Positions 63,218 to 64,000 of a DNA stretch of 64,000 nt are shown piece by piece. Within the stretch, counting starts at the first letter, position 1; every line of letters begins with the position of its first letter. Below the pieces are notes generated by a model. The model worked only from the letters and a program-made list of their open reading frames with translations, did no database searches and was not told the origin of the DNA. The translations under genes were made by a program, and so were the position numbers. This stretch comes from Shinisaurus crocodilurus (lineage: Eukaryota; Chordata; Lepidosauria; Squamata; Shinisauridae), in the NCBI GenBank assembly GCA_021292165.1, contig CM037878.1, positions 194,121,118 through 194,185,117 on the forward strand, read 5' to 3'.

Positions 63218-64000
63218 TGTAAGGGCGAGATAAAGAAGAGGCAGACACAGGGTATATGGTTTCAAATCAGGGCCACATTTATTGAATTGAAGATCTGTGA
63301 AGGGTGAAGTGCGGTTCTAACCTAGCCCGGCCCTTGGCCGGGAAAAAAGACCAATATTTGGCGAATGCATCCTAACTGAACTGGAGGCGGGATTGCCCGC
63401 CACCGGCCAGTTGCCCTCCATGTGGAGCTGGAGGGCCTTACCATCGTCACCTTACTTTGGCGCCTCCAGGCTCCCAAAATAGGTGAGAAAGGTAAAACCC
63501 CAAAGGCATCCCAATCTCCCTCGTGCCAAGCCTCCTGGCGTTGGCGAGGGCAGCCTTGGGTAAACGTCAGTCACCTTGAAAGGTGCCACTGGATGATCAC
63601 CATAACTCTAATTGTTCCTGCCTAAACCCGCACTTCCCGCCAATGCGACCAATTTAGCTAAGATCCCCCTGGCGGGATCACAATCGAATTCAAAAATTCC
63701 CATACCCTGCTTCACAGTGTAGAGTAGGCGAAACACGCCCAATGCCCCGGCCAATTGGGACAATGAGCCAAAATTCCTACTCGGCCCCCAGGAAACGGGC
63801 GGCCAGAGGAGCCTACACTGCTCAGAGGGCGGGAGTGGAGGGAGCTGGAAAAACACAGGAGCAAATAGGCTGAAGGCGGGAACCCAGGAGCTTAAATAAG
63901 CTCTTACCTGGGTCCCTGCCCTTCTGAGCCATTGGCTCTTCCCGTGACCTACCAGACCAGGTGCCTGCCTCCTCTCTCCTCCCCCACGCGCAAGCCTTCT
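63218..64000 (-). repeat. LTR-like block on the minus strand, running off the window
   Basis: On the minus strand, in order: a CCAAT-type box (GAGCCAATGG), a TTATTTAAG TATA-like box (about 63897), a long GC-rich part without long frames, a poly(A) signal CAATAAATG (about 63275) and a terminus CCCTTACA at 63218. This order suggests U3-R-U5 of an LTR. The outer end is not visible. CTTGCGCGTG (63210-63219) and CACGCGCAAG (63985-63994) are inverted, which would instead suggest a DNA element. Confidence 0.45.

Noticed and set aside
1..64000. CRISPR array, operons or bacterial contamination
   Set aside because: No regularly spaced direct repeats with spacers. Spliced vertebrate exons and eukaryotic retroposons span the whole window.

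Overview
The window reads as nuclear DNA of a squamate reptile (lizard or snake). The evidence is two genes with vertebrate exon structure (PUDP and STS, head to head as on human Xp22.3), tRNA-derived SINEs of the Sauria type, degraded L2-like LINEs, many palindromic hAT-type MITEs, a vertebrate Copia element and a gamma-like endogenous retrovirus. I cannot name the species. Protein-coding sequence is only about 0.9 kb; nearly everything else recognisable is transposon-derived.

Layout. 1-11754: intron 1 of PUDP (gene on the minus strand), holding a Tc1/mariner end, a Copia retrotransposon with a foldback 5' end, nested hAT elements, a 5S-derived SINE and a tRNA-Ala SINE. 11730-12190: CpG-rich promoter and PUDP exon 1. 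12200-37600: intergenic repeats, including many hAT MITEs with 8-bp target duplications, two 'GACTCG' hAT elements in opposite orientation, L2 fragments, a tandem array near 31.6-32.2 kb and two SINEs each split by a same-family SINE. 37620-44649: one provirus with 592-bp LTRs and a 4-bp target duplication, lacking most of gag and the protease/RT part of pol, with env split by a frameshift. 44650-52550: repeats, including a hAT element with 'ATCGG' arrays and two antisense L2 pieces. 52559-59797: four consecutive, phase-compatible STS exons (metal-binding DD, formylglycine motif, KWH motif and two membrane helices) separated by repeat-filled introns; the remaining STS exons lie beyond the window. 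63218-64000: an LTR-like block on the minus strand that runs off the end.

How the parts relate. PUDP and STS are divergently transcribed and about 41 kb apart, with no other recognised gene between them. The most unusual structures are (a) the Copia element that ends in U5 on both sides, explained by a 10-bp inverted repeat in its own LTR, (b) a 5S rRNA-derived SINE with a CR1-like tail, (c) hAT MITEs that carry paired ZNF143/THAP11-like motifs, and (d) G-to-A differences clustered in the 3' LTR of the provirus.
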